Shown here piece after piece: positions 8,251-15,934 of a stretch of DNA of 37,128 bases. Every line of letters starts with the position of its first letter. Positions within the stretch are counted from its first letter, which is position 1. The notes under the pieces were generated by a model. That model was not told the DNA's origin, did not search any database, and saw only the letters and a program-made list of their open reading frames with translations. Location: assembly GCA_022820945.1 (NCBI GenBank), contig JAJEEP010000019.1, forward strand, positions 1-37,128. The letters are read 5' to 3'. The position numbers and the translations under genes are program-made. The stretch comes from Alphaproteobacteria bacterium. GTDB lineage: Bacteria; Pseudomonadota; Alphaproteobacteria; UBA828.

Positions 8251-9120
8251 ATGCTCGCGAAACACGAGATCGACGCGTTTTGGCGCGATGGCTATCTCGT
8301 CGCAGAAAACGCGGTCGACAGCCGGCAGCTTTCGAGGTTGCGCGACGTCCTGGCCGGGTGGGTCGACGAAAGCCGCGGCCACGATGCGCCGTTCGGCGAG
8401 CCGACCGCCGACGGGCGGCCGCGCTTCGACCTGGCGCCCGAGCACTGCGCGGCGCAGCCCGCGCTGAGACGGGTCAACAATCCCAGCGAGGTTGACGCCG
8501 CCTACATGGAGGTAATGAGAGATTCGGCGATGACCGACATGGTCACCGCCCTCATCGGCCCCGACCTCAAGCACCATCACTGCAAGATCAACCTCAAGCT
8601 GCCCGGTTCGAACACCGAGGTGCGCTACCACCAGGACTTCGCCTACACGCCGCACACGAACGACGATGTCGTGACCGCGCTGCTCATGCTCGACGACATG
8701 ACGTCCGATAACGGCTGCCTCATGGCAGTGCCCGGCAGCCACCGCGGCCCGGTGTACTCGCTCTTCGACGGCGAGCGCTTCACCGGCTTCGTGGCGCCTG
8801 CCGTGGAGCGCTCGCTACGTGAGCACGAGGTGCCGGTTCTCGGCAGCGCCGGCAGCGTCTGCCTGATGCACACGCGACTCGCACACGGCTCCGAGCCCAA
8901 CCGCTCGTCCGCGCCGCGCGGTCTCTACATCTGCGTCTATAGCGCCGCGGATGCCTTCCCCATCGCTCGCAACCCCATGCCGAACCGCAACGAGGGCATG
9001 ATGGTGCGAGGCTGGCCTACGCGTCGTGCCCGCCTTGCCGAGGCGACCATCGAGCTCCCGGAGCAGCCTGTGCGCGCATCGTTCTTCGCGGTTCAGGAAG
9101 AGGCCAGCACCGCGCCCTGA
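8251..9120 (+). CDS. Phytanoyl-CoA dioxygenase (PhyH) family protein
   Basis: A 289-residue Fe(II)/2-oxoglutarate-dependent oxygenase. The facial triad is visible as YHQDFAY (H127, D129) and the distal histidine in LAHGSEPN (H212), with R218 placed to hold 2-oxoglutarate. The PGSHRGP segment between them is typical of PhyH proteins. These enzymes hydroxylate acyl-CoAs, ectoine precursors, halogenated compounds or other small acids; the substrate is not evident. I chose the ATG at 8251, which has GAGG about 9 bases upstream and an AGGAG almost touching it. The gene converges on ridA. Confidence 0.85.
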   Translation: MLAKHEIDAFWRDGYLVAENAVDSRQLSRLRDVLAGWVDESRGHDAPFGEPTADGRPRFDLAPEHCAAQPALRRVNNPSEVDAAYMEVMRDSAMTDMVTALIGPDLKHHHCKINLKLPGSNTEVRYHQDFAYTPHTNDDVVTALLMLDDMTSDNGCLMAVPGSHRGPVYSLFDGERFTGFVAPAVERSLREHEVPVLGSAGSVCLMHTRLAHGSEPNRSSAPRGLYICVYSAADAFPIARNPMPNRNEGMMVRGWPTRRARLAEATIELPEQPVRASFFAVQEEASTAP

Positions 9121-9139
9121 TCGCGATCGCCCCTCCGCC

Positions 9140-9535
9140 TCACGGCCGTCGCGCCAGCAGGTCGATCTCGACACGGGCATCGAGGGCGAGCCCGGTGACA
9201 CCGACGCACGTGCGCGCCGGTCGCCGTTCGGGATCGAAATAGGTCTCGTAGATCGCGTTCATCGCCGCGTAGTCCTCCTTGAAGTGCGTGAGATAGACCC
9301 GCGCGACGACGACATGCTCGAGTCCCAGGCCGAGGGAGCCGAGCACGATCTTCAGATTGGCCATGACGTTGCGGGTCTGGCCTTCGATGCCGTCGGGGAG
9401 CGGAGCGGCCTCGTCGTTGGGGTCGTTCGGCATTTGGCCGGTGACGAACACCCAGCCGTCCGCCTCGACCGCGTGGCTGAAGGGCGCGACGGGCGTCGGC
9501 GCGGCGGCCGCCATGTGAAAGATCGGTGCTGTCAT
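9140..9535 (-). CDS. RidA family enamine/imine deaminase or pathway variant
   Basis: A 131-residue RidA (YjgF/YER057c) protein, normal length. The signature is intact: FVTGQMP, QTRNVMANL, and PARTCVGV with the catalytic-type arginine R108, then VEIDLLA. Such proteins hydrolyse reactive 2-aminoacrylate-type enamines. Pathway-dedicated members include 2-aminomuconate deaminases. It is the last gene of the minus-strand transcript ADC-marR-ridA (27 bases after marR). This placement next to FAH- and decarboxylase-like enzymes suggests a dedicated catabolic deaminase rather than the housekeeping RidA. That last point is inference. Confidence 0.85.
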   Translation of the reverse strand: MTAPIFHMAAAAPTPVAPFSHAVEADGWVFVTGQMPNDPNDEAAPLPDGIEGQTRNVMANLKIVLGSLGLGLEHVVVARVYLTHFKEDYAAMNAIYETYFDPERRPARTCVGVTGLALDARVEIDLLARRP

Positions 9536-9562
9536 GGGAGTCCTCTCGTCGCGCGTGAACGG

Positions 9563-10057
9563 TCAAGCCTCGACGGTGTGGAGCATGACGCGGAGCGCAC
9601 GCGCGAGCTCCTCCTTCTCCGCGGTGGAGAGGTCGCGGGTGATCTCGCCTTCGAGCGCGTTGAAGCGAGGGAAGATCTCGCGCACGGTGGCCATCCCCGT
9701 CTCGGTCGCCTCCACCAGCACCCGTCGGCCGTCGGCGGCGTGCGGGCGGCGGATGGCGAAGCCCAGCCCTTCCAGGGTCTTCACCACGCCGGTGAGCGTG
9801 CTCTTGGAGATACCCGATTCCTCGGCGAGGACGTTGGACTCCTTGGGCCCCCACACCCACAGCACCCAGAGCACCGTGAAGCCTGAGAAGGAGAGGCGGT
9901 ACTCGGCGAGCAGGTTGCGCTCCATGTAGTTGCGCACGGCGTTGGCCACACGAAAGACGTTGGAGACGGCCGCGAAGGCGTCGATGTCGATGTCCAGACC
10001 CTCGACCCGCGCGCGCGCCTCACGCTCCTCCCGCGTGAGCGCGACCTCCCTGCTCAT
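9563..10057 (-). CDS. MarR family transcriptional regulator
   Basis: A 164-residue winged-helix regulator. The MarR DNA-binding domain spans about residues 58-125: recognition region SNVLAEESGISKSTLTGVVKTLEGLGF and the wing RRPHAADGRR. MarR dimers usually repress nearby operons and release DNA when a phenolic or acidic ligand binds. The start overlaps the end of the decarboxylase-like gene by 4 bases, so regulator and enzyme are co-expressed. A 17-bp palindrome at 10890-10906, in the divergent promoter region of this cluster, is the obvious candidate operator. Confidence 0.88.
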   Translation of the reverse strand: MSREVALTREEREARARVEGLDIDIDAFAAVSNVFRVANAVRNYMERNLLAEYRLSFSGFTVLWVLWVWGPKESNVLAEESGISKSTLTGVVKTLEGLGFAIRRPHAADGRRVLVEATETGMATVREIFPRFNALEGEITRDLSTAEKEELARALRVMLHTVEA

Positions 10058-10875
10058 GCGTCGGCGCCCCCGACTTCGGGGAGGTTGCGTCGCTCCAGCG
10101 TCGTGCCGCTGCGCCAGGACATTGCGACCTCTCGCCAGTAGCCCGCGATAAGCTCGCGCGGCTGCAGCCGGGTGAGCTCCTCCACCGGGGAATCACCGAT
10201 CCAGAGCTCGAAGCTGCCACGGAAGCAGCGGCCGATCTCGCCCTCGTAGGCGGACATGGTCACCAGCTCGTCCAGGCTGTCGCTGCCGTCGCCCTCGATC
10301 GCCGGCATCCAGCGGTTGTGCACCATCGGCAGCGCGTTGACGAAGCCGGCATGGTCGCTCTCGGCCTCGATCTCGAAGGTTGCGTGCAGCAGGCGGCGGT
10401 CGTTGGCGGCGAGGCTCGCGCCGAAGCGCCCGCCCGGCTCCAGGCGCGGCCCGGCGCGGCCCACCGTGACCGGGCGCGTGAGATAGATCGAGCCCAGCTT
10501 CTTGGGGTAGCCCTGGTGATGCCCGCGCACCATGGCGTAGTCGGTATCGACCCAGATATAGGCGCAGCGCGAGTAGTGCCGGCCCCGGTACTTGCAGCGG
10601 ATGACGACGAACATCTCCCGGTACTGCGCGCGGACGGGGTCGAGCAGCTCCTCGAACGTATCCGAGCAACTCTGCCACTCCGCCCAGATCAGCGCCACCG
10701 CGCCGGGGTCCTCGTCCGCCGGCGCGAGACCGGGCGGGATCAGCGCCGCCACCGCATCCGGGTCGGTGCGGTATTCCAGCGTGAGCATCTGGCCGGAGTA
10801 GTGCCACGGTACGGGCGGCAGCAGGGAGGCCCGGCCGGTGCCGGAGCGCGGGAACATGAAGCCTTTGAGGGACAA
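10054..10875 (-). CDS. Acetoacetate decarboxylase (ADC) family protein
   Basis: A 273-residue protein with the ADC-family fold: opening FPRSGTGRASLLPPVPWHYSG, an EYRTDPDAV strand, and GYPKKLGSIYL, where the first or second lysine corresponds to the Schiff-base lysine of acetoacetate decarboxylases. ADC-like proteins of this group also catalyse aldolase-type, dehydratase or decarboxylase reactions on keto acids, so acetoacetate itself need not be the substrate. The frame begins with TTG at 10875 and has GGGAG about 9 bases upstream; an ATG six codons later is an alternative. First gene of the ADC-marR-ridA transcript, divergent from the FAH gene. Confidence 0.8.
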   Translation of the reverse strand: MSLKGFMFPRSGTGRASLLPPVPWHYSGQMLTLEYRTDPDAVAALIPPGLAPADEDPGAVALIWAEWQSCSDTFEELLDPVRAQYREMFVVIRCKYRGRHYSRCAYIWVDTDYAMVRGHHQGYPKKLGSIYLTRPVTVGRAGPRLEPGGRFGASLAANDRRLLHATFEIEAESDHAGFVNALPMVHNRWMPAIEGDGSDSLDELVTMSAYEGEIGRCFRGSFELWIGDSPVEELTRLQPRELIAGYWREVAMSWRSGTTLERRNLPEVGGADA

Positions 10876-10889
10876 GACGAATCACTCCC

Positions 10890-10906
10890 GGAATCGCGAC
10901 GATTCC
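10890..10906. promoter_or_regulatory. 17-bp palindrome, candidate MarR operator
   Basis: GGAATCG and CGATTCC form a perfect inverted repeat around a CGA centre. A wider, imperfect pair GACAAG (10871-10876) and CTTGTC (10906-10911) surrounds it. It lies in the 94-base gap between the divergent ADC and FAH genes, 15 bases before the ADC start. Length and placement fit a MarR-dimer operator controlling both sides. No experimental motif is known to me for this regulator. Confidence 0.5.
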
Positions 10907-10969
10907 TTGTCTTTCGAGAGCCGCGACCCTATCGTCAGGGACCGAACGATTTCAAGCCGAGGGCCAGCT

Positions 10970-11818
10970 ATGACCGAGTTCCGGCGCATCCTGCTCGACG
11001 GTTATCCCGTCGTCGCGACCAGGGAAGGCGAGCGCCTGCACGCGAAGGACGGGCGCTCGGTCGCGGTGGAGGACGCGATCCACCTGCCGCCGACGGAGCC
11101 GCGCAAGATCGTCTGCGTGCACCTCAACTACAGGAGCCGGGTGGACGAGTTCATGGTGACGCTGCCGGCGACTCCGACCTACTTTCACAAGCCGGTGAGC
11201 GCGCTCTGCGGGCACCGTGCCCAGGTGGTTCGGCCCGAGCGCTGCCGGTGGCTGAACTACGAGGGCGAGATCGCCGTCGTCATCGGCCGGCACTGCCGCA
11301 ACATCGCGCGCGAGGAGGCCGCTGACTACATCGCGGGCTACACCATCGCCAACGACTATGGCCTGCACGACTTCCGCGATACCGACGCGGGCTCCATGCT
11401 GCGGGTGAAGGGCTCGGACACGCTGTGCCCGGTCGGCCCTGCGCTGGTGAGCGGCTGGGATTTTCGCGGCAAGTCGGTCCGCACTTACGTCAACGGTGCC
11501 CTCGCCCAGGATGGAAACACGGACGAGATGGCGTGGGACATGCACTATCTCGTCGCTGACATCGCCCGCAACATCACCCTTGAGCCCGGCGACCTGCTGC
11601 TCTCCGGCACGCCCGCCAACAGCCGGCCTGTGGAGCCCGGCGACGTGGTGCGGGTGGAGGTGGACGGGCTGGGCGCGCTGGAGAACGAGATCGTCCAGGG
11701 CCCGGCGCCGATCCGCGACGATGTCGGCGCCCAGCCCGCGAGCTCGGAGGAGGTGATGTCCACCGCGCTCGGCGGCGACTGGGAGTTCCGCGGCATTCGC
11801 GCACCGCGCAAGTCTTGA
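10970..11818 (+). CDS. Fumarylacetoacetate hydrolase (FAH) family protein
   Basis: A 282-residue FAH-superfamily enzyme. Residues about 45-260 form the FAH fold, with the metal ligands in NYEGEIAVVIG (E98, E100) and TIANDYGLHD (D129), and K147 in the VKGSD loop. Family members are hydrolases, hydratases, isomerases or decarboxylases acting on dicarbonyl acids from aromatic breakdown, such as 2-hydroxyhepta-2,4-diene-1,7-dioate isomerase. The exact reaction cannot be chosen from sequence. The ATG at 10970 begins the homology; the longer frame upstream would run into the decarboxylase gene. Divergent from ADC-marR-ridA and probably under the same MarR control. Confidence 0.85.
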   Translation: MTEFRRILLDGYPVVATREGERLHAKDGRSVAVEDAIHLPPTEPRKIVCVHLNYRSRVDEFMVTLPATPTYFHKPVSALCGHRAQVVRPERCRWLNYEGEIAVVIGRHCRNIAREEAADYIAGYTIANDYGLHDFRDTDAGSMLRVKGSDTLCPVGPALVSGWDFRGKSVRTYVNGALAQDGNTDEMAWDMHYLVADIARNITLEPGDLLLSGTPANSRPVEPGDVVRVEVDGLGALENEIVQGPAPIRDDVGAQPASSEEVMSTALGGDWEFRGIRAPRKS

Positions 11819-11840
11819 GGCCCCCGCGCTCCTCGTAGTT

Positions 11841-11956
11841 CACCGGACCATGGTGCGGTGCACAGGGCGCTGCGCCCGCATCATGATCGCGGCAGGACGT
11901 GCGAGGGCGAGCGAGCCCCGGCGCGCGGGGACAGGCGGGGCTCGTCACCCGAGCCC
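11841..11956. other. Hairpin-rich intergenic stretch
   Basis: The gap between the FAH and amidase genes (11819-12114) has no gene. It contains three self-complementary spots: 11841-11860 (CACCGGACCA/TGGTGCGGTG, 9 of 10 pairs), 11865-11877 (GGGCGC-T-GCGCCC) and 11938-11956 (GGGCTCG/CGAGCCC, 5-base loop). None has a T-run, so these are weak terminator candidates after the FAH gene. The rest of the gap (to 12114) shows nothing else. Confidence 0.35.
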
Positions 11957-12114
11957 ATGGGCCAAGCCCGGGTGTGCGGGTCGAGCACGGCCCGTCGGGC
12001 GGAATGCCACGGTATCCCGGCGTAGCCCGCTTCACTTTACGCCCGCCAGGATGACAGGGGCGCCCGTAGCGGCCATGATCCGCCTCCCCGTCCACGACCG
12101 CCGAGGAGTCGCCG

Positions 12115-13518
12115 GTGTCCGATGATCTCTGCTTCACGCCCGCCACCGAGCTCAGCACCCTGATCCGGCGCAAGGAGCTCTCGCCGGTCGAGCTGATCGA
12201 CGCGGTGCTGGCCCGCATCGAGGCTTGCGAGCCCCGTATCAACGCCTTCTCGACGCTCATCGCCGAACGTGCGCGGGAGGCCGCAGGGCGCGCCGAGGCC
12301 GCGCTGATGACGGGCCATGCCGAGGGCGCGCTCTTCGGCCTGCCCGTCACCATCAAGGACCTGACCGAGACCGCCGGGATCCCCACCGAGCGGGGCTCCC
12401 ATACGCTGAAGGACCACGTGCCGACGGTGGACGCGCCGGTGATTCCGCGGCTGGAGGAGGCCGGCGCCATCATCCTCGGCAAGACCACCACGTCGGAGTT
12501 CGGCTGGTCCGGCGTGAGTAACAGCCCGCTCACCGGCATCACGTCGAACCCGTGGAAGGAGAGCTACAACGCGGGCGCCTCCTCGGCCGGTGCCGGGGCG
12601 GCCGCGGCGGCGGGCTACGGGCCGCTGCACCAGGGCTCGGACGGCGCCGGCTCGATCCGCATGCCCTCGCACTTCAGCGGCATCTTCGGCCTGAAGCCCA
12701 CGTACGGGCGCGTGCCCAACTGGCCAGTGCCGAACAACGACCAGGTCTCCCACGTCGGGCCCATGACCCGCACGGTGGGCGACGCCGCGCTGATGCTGCA
12801 GGCGATGGCAGGCCCGCACCCGTGGGACCACACCAGCCTGGAGGCGCCGCCGGCCGACTATCCGGCGAGGCTCGACGACGGCATCGCGGGCCTCAAGGTC
12901 GCCTTCAGCCCGGACCTCGGGCATGCGCGGGTCGATCCCGAGGTGGCGACGCTCGTGCAGGGCGCGGCCGAGGCGTTCGACGCGCTGGGCTGCACCGTGG
13001 AGAGCCCGGCGCTGCCCTTCGGCCCGGAAGGGCCGGAGATCATCCGCCTGCTGTGGCCCATCCACCTCCACGCCTACCGCCCCTTGCTCGCCGAGTTCGA
13101 GGAGCGGATGGACCCTGGCCTGGTTGCCTGCATCCGGGCGGCGGACGGGGTGACGGGTGCGACTTACCTGGAGACGCGGGCGCGCAAGCTCGCTTACGTC
13201 GAGGCGGTGCATCGCTTCTTCGAGGAGTGGGACCTGCTGCTGACGCCGGCGGTTTCCGTGGCGGCGTTCCCGGCCGAGCGGCTGCAGCCCGAGCACTGGC
13301 CCTCCCATCCGTGGGACTGGATCGTGTGGGCCGAGTTCTCCTACCCCTTCAACTTCAGCCAGAACCCGGCCGCCTCGGTGCCCTGCGGCTTCACGGATGC
13401 AGGGCTCCCGGTTGGGCTGCAGGTCGTGGGCAAGCGCTTCGCCGATCTCGCCGTGCTGCAGGCCGCGCGCGCCTTCGAGCAGGCGCGGCCGTGGGCGGAC
13501 AAGCGGCCGGCGCTCTGA
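12115..13518 (+). CDS. Amidase signature (AS) family amidase
   Basis: A 467-residue amidase, normal length. The Ser-cisSer-Lys triad is present with canonical spacing: K81 in VTIKDL, S156 in NAGASS and S180 in GAGSIRMPS (75 and 24 residues apart). The glycine-serine loop reads GASSAGAGAA rather than GGSSGGSAA, a mild deviation. It hydrolyses carboxamide bonds to acid and ammonia; substrate unknown. It starts with GTG, with GAGGAG about 9 bases upstream. It lies downstream of the FAH gene on the same strand and may belong to the same MarR-controlled pathway, although a 296-base hairpin-containing gap separates them. Confidence 0.88.
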   Translation: MSDDLCFTPATELSTLIRRKELSPVELIDAVLARIEACEPRINAFSTLIAERAREAAGRAEAALMTGHAEGALFGLPVTIKDLTETAGIPTERGSHTLKDHVPTVDAPVIPRLEEAGAIILGKTTTSEFGWSGVSNSPLTGITSNPWKESYNAGASSAGAGAAAAAGYGPLHQGSDGAGSIRMPSHFSGIFGLKPTYGRVPNWPVPNNDQVSHVGPMTRTVGDAALMLQAMAGPHPWDHTSLEAPPADYPARLDDGIAGLKVAFSPDLGHARVDPEVATLVQGAAEAFDALGCTVESPALPFGPEGPEIIRLLWPIHLHAYRPLLAEFEERMDPGLVACIRAADGVTGATYLETRARKLAYVEAVHRFFEEWDLLLTPAVSVAAFPAERLQPEHWPSHPWDWIVWAEFSYPFNFSQNPAASVPCGFTDAGLPVGLQVVGKRFADLAVLQAARAFEQARPWADKRPAL

Positions 13519-13552
13519 CCGGCGGTACGTATGGGGTCAAATACCGCATTGC

Positions 13553-13582
13553 TTGCCGGCCGCCGGCGCCTGACGCTATAAG
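13553..13582 (+). promoter_or_regulatory. Candidate promoter for tRNA-Pro
   Basis: TTGCCG (13553-13558) and TATAAG (13577-13582) are 18 bases apart. They would start transcription about 40 bases before the tRNA. Matching is by eye. Confidence 0.4.
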
Positions 13583-13629
13583 GGGCGCGCGCGAGGGCCG
13601 GGATTGCATCGGCTCCGCGCACCCTCGGT

Positions 13630-13706
13630 CGGAGTGTAGCTCAGCCTGGTAGAGCACCGTCTTCGGGAGGCGGGGGTCGGTGGTTCAAATCCACTCACTC
13701 CGACCA
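13630..13706 (+). tRNA. tRNA-Pro (anticodon CGG)
   Basis: A complete 77-base cloverleaf. The acceptor stem CGGAGTG pairs fully with CACTCCG, then discriminator A and an encoded CCA (13704-13706). The D stem is GCTC/GAGC. The anticodon stem CCGTC/GGCGG encloses the loop TTCGGGA, giving anticodon CGG with G37, as expected for proline (CCG codons). The T arm is GGTGG-TTCAAAT-CCACT. Everything from here to 21.4 kb looks like inserted DNA, so this tRNA gene is the likely attachment site of an old island or prophage. Confidence 0.95.
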
Positions 13707-13744
13707 ATCAAATCAAACACTTACCCGAAAAAAGAGAACATCCA

Positions 13745-13786
13745 ATTCCCGCTATTTCTGTGCCATGGCACAGAAATAGCGGGAAT
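13745..13786. repeat. Perfect 42-bp palindrome downstream of tRNA-Pro
   Basis: Two 21-base arms (beginning ATTCCCGCTATTTCTG on either strand) are exact reverse complements with no loop, centred on CCATGG. The palindrome starts 39 bases after the tRNA CCA and about 100 bases before dnaB. Too symmetric and AT-balanced to be chance; it could be a recombinase or repressor binding site, a replication-related hairpin or a transposon scar. No T-run follows, so it is not an ordinary terminator. Confidence 0.85.
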
Positions 13787-13885
13787 CTGTGCCCTGATCG
13801 TTCCTGTCGCGGTCCAATTTGAAGGAGAACATCGGGGCTCGCCGACGCCGAACACGGCACTTTTCGCCCGGCCGCAGGCATCCGC

Positions 13886-15010
13886 ATGAACGCCGGGGCC
13901 GCAGCCGAGAAGGCCGTCGAGCACAGGTCGCCTCCGAACAACATGGAGGCCGAACAGGCGTTGCTCGGCGCCCTCCTCGTCAACAACGAGGCGATCCATC
14001 TGGTCGCCACGTTCCTCGAGCCCGACCACTTCTTTCTGCCGGTCCATGGGCGCATCTATGCCGCCGTGATGAACATGGTCGGGCGCCAGGAGACGGCGAA
14101 CCCCGTCACCCTCAAGACCTACTTCGAGGGAGACGAGGCCCTGAAAGAGGCCGGCGGCGCGCAGTACCTCGCGCGCCTCGCCGGCTCCGCCGTCACCGTC
14201 ATCAACGCCGGGCACTACGGCCGCGCCGTCCACGACCTCTATCTCCGCCGGCAGCTCATCTTCTACGCCGAGGACGTGCGCGACGCCGCCTACGACGGGC
14301 CCCTCGACCAGCCGCCGCGCGAGCAAGTCGAGAGCGCGGAGGCCGCGCTGCATCGGCTCCTCGAAGACGCGCCCGGAACGGGCACTGAGCGCCGCTCCAT
14401 CGGCGCTGCTGCGCTGGAGGCCGCTCGGCACCTGGAGAAAAGGTCTATCAAGCCCAGGGGGCACTCCTGGGGCTCCCGGTGGGCATCAAGGCCATCGAAG
14501 GGCGGCTCGGCGGGTTCCAGGCGCCCGACATGATCGTGCTCGGCGGGCGGCCGGGGATGGGCAAGACCGGCATGGCGCTCGGGATCGCGCTCGCCGCCGC
14601 CCAGGCCGGCCACGCGGTCCTCTACGCCAGCCTCGAAATGTCGTCCGAACAGCTCGGCCAGCGCGCGCTCTCGATCCTCACCGGAATCGCGCACGACCAG
14701 ATGCAAAAGGGAGAGATCGAGCAACCCGACTTCGATGAAATCATGCGGGCGACGAAGCGGCTGGACGACCTGCCGCTCGAGATCGACGACACCGGCGGCC
14801 AGACGCCCGACTACATCGAGCGCTCAGCCCGCCGGCTCAAGCGCATGGGCAAGCTCGAGCTTCTGATCGTCGATCATCTGCAACTCATGCGCCCGCCGCG
14901 CGAGACCCGGAAGGAAAACCGGGTCCAGCAGATTACCGAGTTCACCATGCGCATGAAGGCGCTGGCGAAGGAGCTGGAGATCCCCGTGCTCCTGCTCTCG
15001 CAGCTCAACC
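13886..15010 (+). pseudogene. dnaB: Replicative DNA helicase DnaB (phage/island type), frameshifted and truncated by IS21
   Basis: The N-terminal part (frame from 13886) has the DnaB primase-interaction domain (NNMEAEQALLGALL, DHFFLPVHGRIY). Homology then continues one frame earlier from about 14443: QGALLGLPVGIKAI, Walker A GGRPGMGKTGMAL, LYASLEMS, Walker B ELLIVDHLQLM and VLLLSQLN. The switch happens at an AAAA run (14438-14441), and a single added base would restore the frame, so a one-base deletion is likely. Homology stops exactly at SQLN where the IS21 end begins at 15011, so the last 100 or so residues are lost. Replicative helicases of this type load on phage, plasmid or chromosomal forks. 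Next to a tRNA it is probably the remnant of an integrated element rather than the chromosomal copy. Confidence 0.85.
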
Positions 15011-15092
15011 TGTCAATCGGCATTCAATCTGGACCCCCGATCGGCGTGCAAAACTGACCCCCTGAGAGGCACGACGGAGGTTGTCCCGGTAG

Positions 15093-15170
15093 CCAATAGG
15101 GGGGACCCGCGCGGCTTCGTGTAGCGTCTCACGCTACGCGAAGCGAAGCCGCGTGGGGGGTCCCTGTTGG
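15093..15170. repeat. Imperfect 78-bp inverted repeat downstream of istB
   Basis: The left arm (CCAATAGGGGGGACC...) and the right arm (ending ...GGTCCCTGTTGG) pair along most of their length, with a perfect inner stem GTAGCGT-CTC-ACGCTAC at 15121-15137. It lies between the istB stop and the element end and could end the istAB transcript or protect the element from outside transcription. Confidence 0.6.
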
Positions 15171-15210
15171 CCCACCGGGGCAACCGGGCCGCAGTTGCTC
15201 CGATGCTGGT

Positions 15211-15915
15211 TCAGGAGCGGTTTTTGAAGCGCCAGCTCTCGTTTCCGGTCTCGATGATCTCGCAGTGATGAGTGAGGCGATCGAGGAGGGCGGTGGTCAT
15301 CTTTGGGTCGCCGAAGACGGAGGGCCACTCGCCGAAGGCGAGGTTTGTGGTGATGACGGTTGATGTCCTCTCGTAGAGCCGGCTCATGAGGTGGAAGAGG
15401 AGCTGGCCGCCGGCCTGGGCGAAGGGCAGGTAGCCGAGCTCGTCGAGGATGACGAAGTCGCGTCGGGCGAGCTGCTCTGCGGTGCGGCCCTGGCGCCCGG
15501 CGCGGAGCTCGGCCTCGAGGTGGTTGACCAGGTCGACGACGTTGTAGCGGCGGCCGCGTGCGCTCTTTCGAATGCAGGACCGTGCGATGGCGACGGCGAG
15601 ATGGGTTTTGCCGGTGCCGGTTCCGCCGACGAGCACGATGTTGCGCTGGCCTTCGAGGAAGCCGCCCGTGGCGAGCTCCCGGATCAGCGGCTCGTTGACC
15701 GGCGAGCCGGCGAAGTCGAAGTCGGCCAGTTCCTTGACCGTCGGCAACTTGGCAGACCCCATCTGGTACTTGATGGAACGTGCCTTCTTGTCGGCGATCT
15801 CGGCCTTGAGCAGCGCGCCGATGATCTGCTGCACCGGATGGCGGCGCTTGAGCCCGTCGGCGAGGATCTCGTCGTAGGCGGCGCGCATCCCTGCGAGTTT
15901 CAGCTGGGCCATCAT
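15211..15915 (-). CDS. istB: IS21-family helper ATPase IstB
   Basis: A 234-residue AAA+ ATPase (from the first ATG) that activates the IstA transposase and selects target DNA. Motifs: Walker [12 protein letters not shown], Walker [14 protein letters not shown], sensor region [11 protein letters not shown] and the C-terminal [13 protein letters not shown]. The protein homology extends about nine codons upstream ([10 protein letters not shown]), where no ATG exists; an ATT or CTG start overlapping the istA stop is possible, as translation in IS21 elements is often coupled. The reading frame is intact although its partner istA is broken. Confidence 0.88.
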   Translation of the reverse strand: MMAQLKLAGMRAAYDEILADGLKRRHPVQQIIGALLKAEIADKKARSIKYQMGSAKLPTVKELADFDFAGSPVNEPLIRELATGGFLEGQRNIVLVGGTGTGKTHLAVAIARSCIRKSARGRRYNVVDLVNHLEAELRAGRQGRTAEQLARRDFVILDELGYLPFAQAGGQLLFHLMSRLYERTSTVITTNLAFGEWPSVFGDPKMTTALLDRLTHHCEIIETGNESWRFKNRS

Positions 15916-15934
15916 CTCCAGCAGCTCATGACGC

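Noticed and set aside
12037..13308. Long minus-strand open frame (423 codons) opposite the amidase
   Set aside because: It lies antisense to a gene with a complete catalytic triad, has low-complexity R/G/H-rich sequence and no family motif. Such shadows are common in GC-rich DNA.
14435..14445. Programmed ribosomal frameshift in dnaB
   Set aside because: The AAAA run is too short for a standard slippery heptamer, no stimulatory hairpin is visible directly after it, and the gene is truncated anyway. A one-base deletion is simpler.
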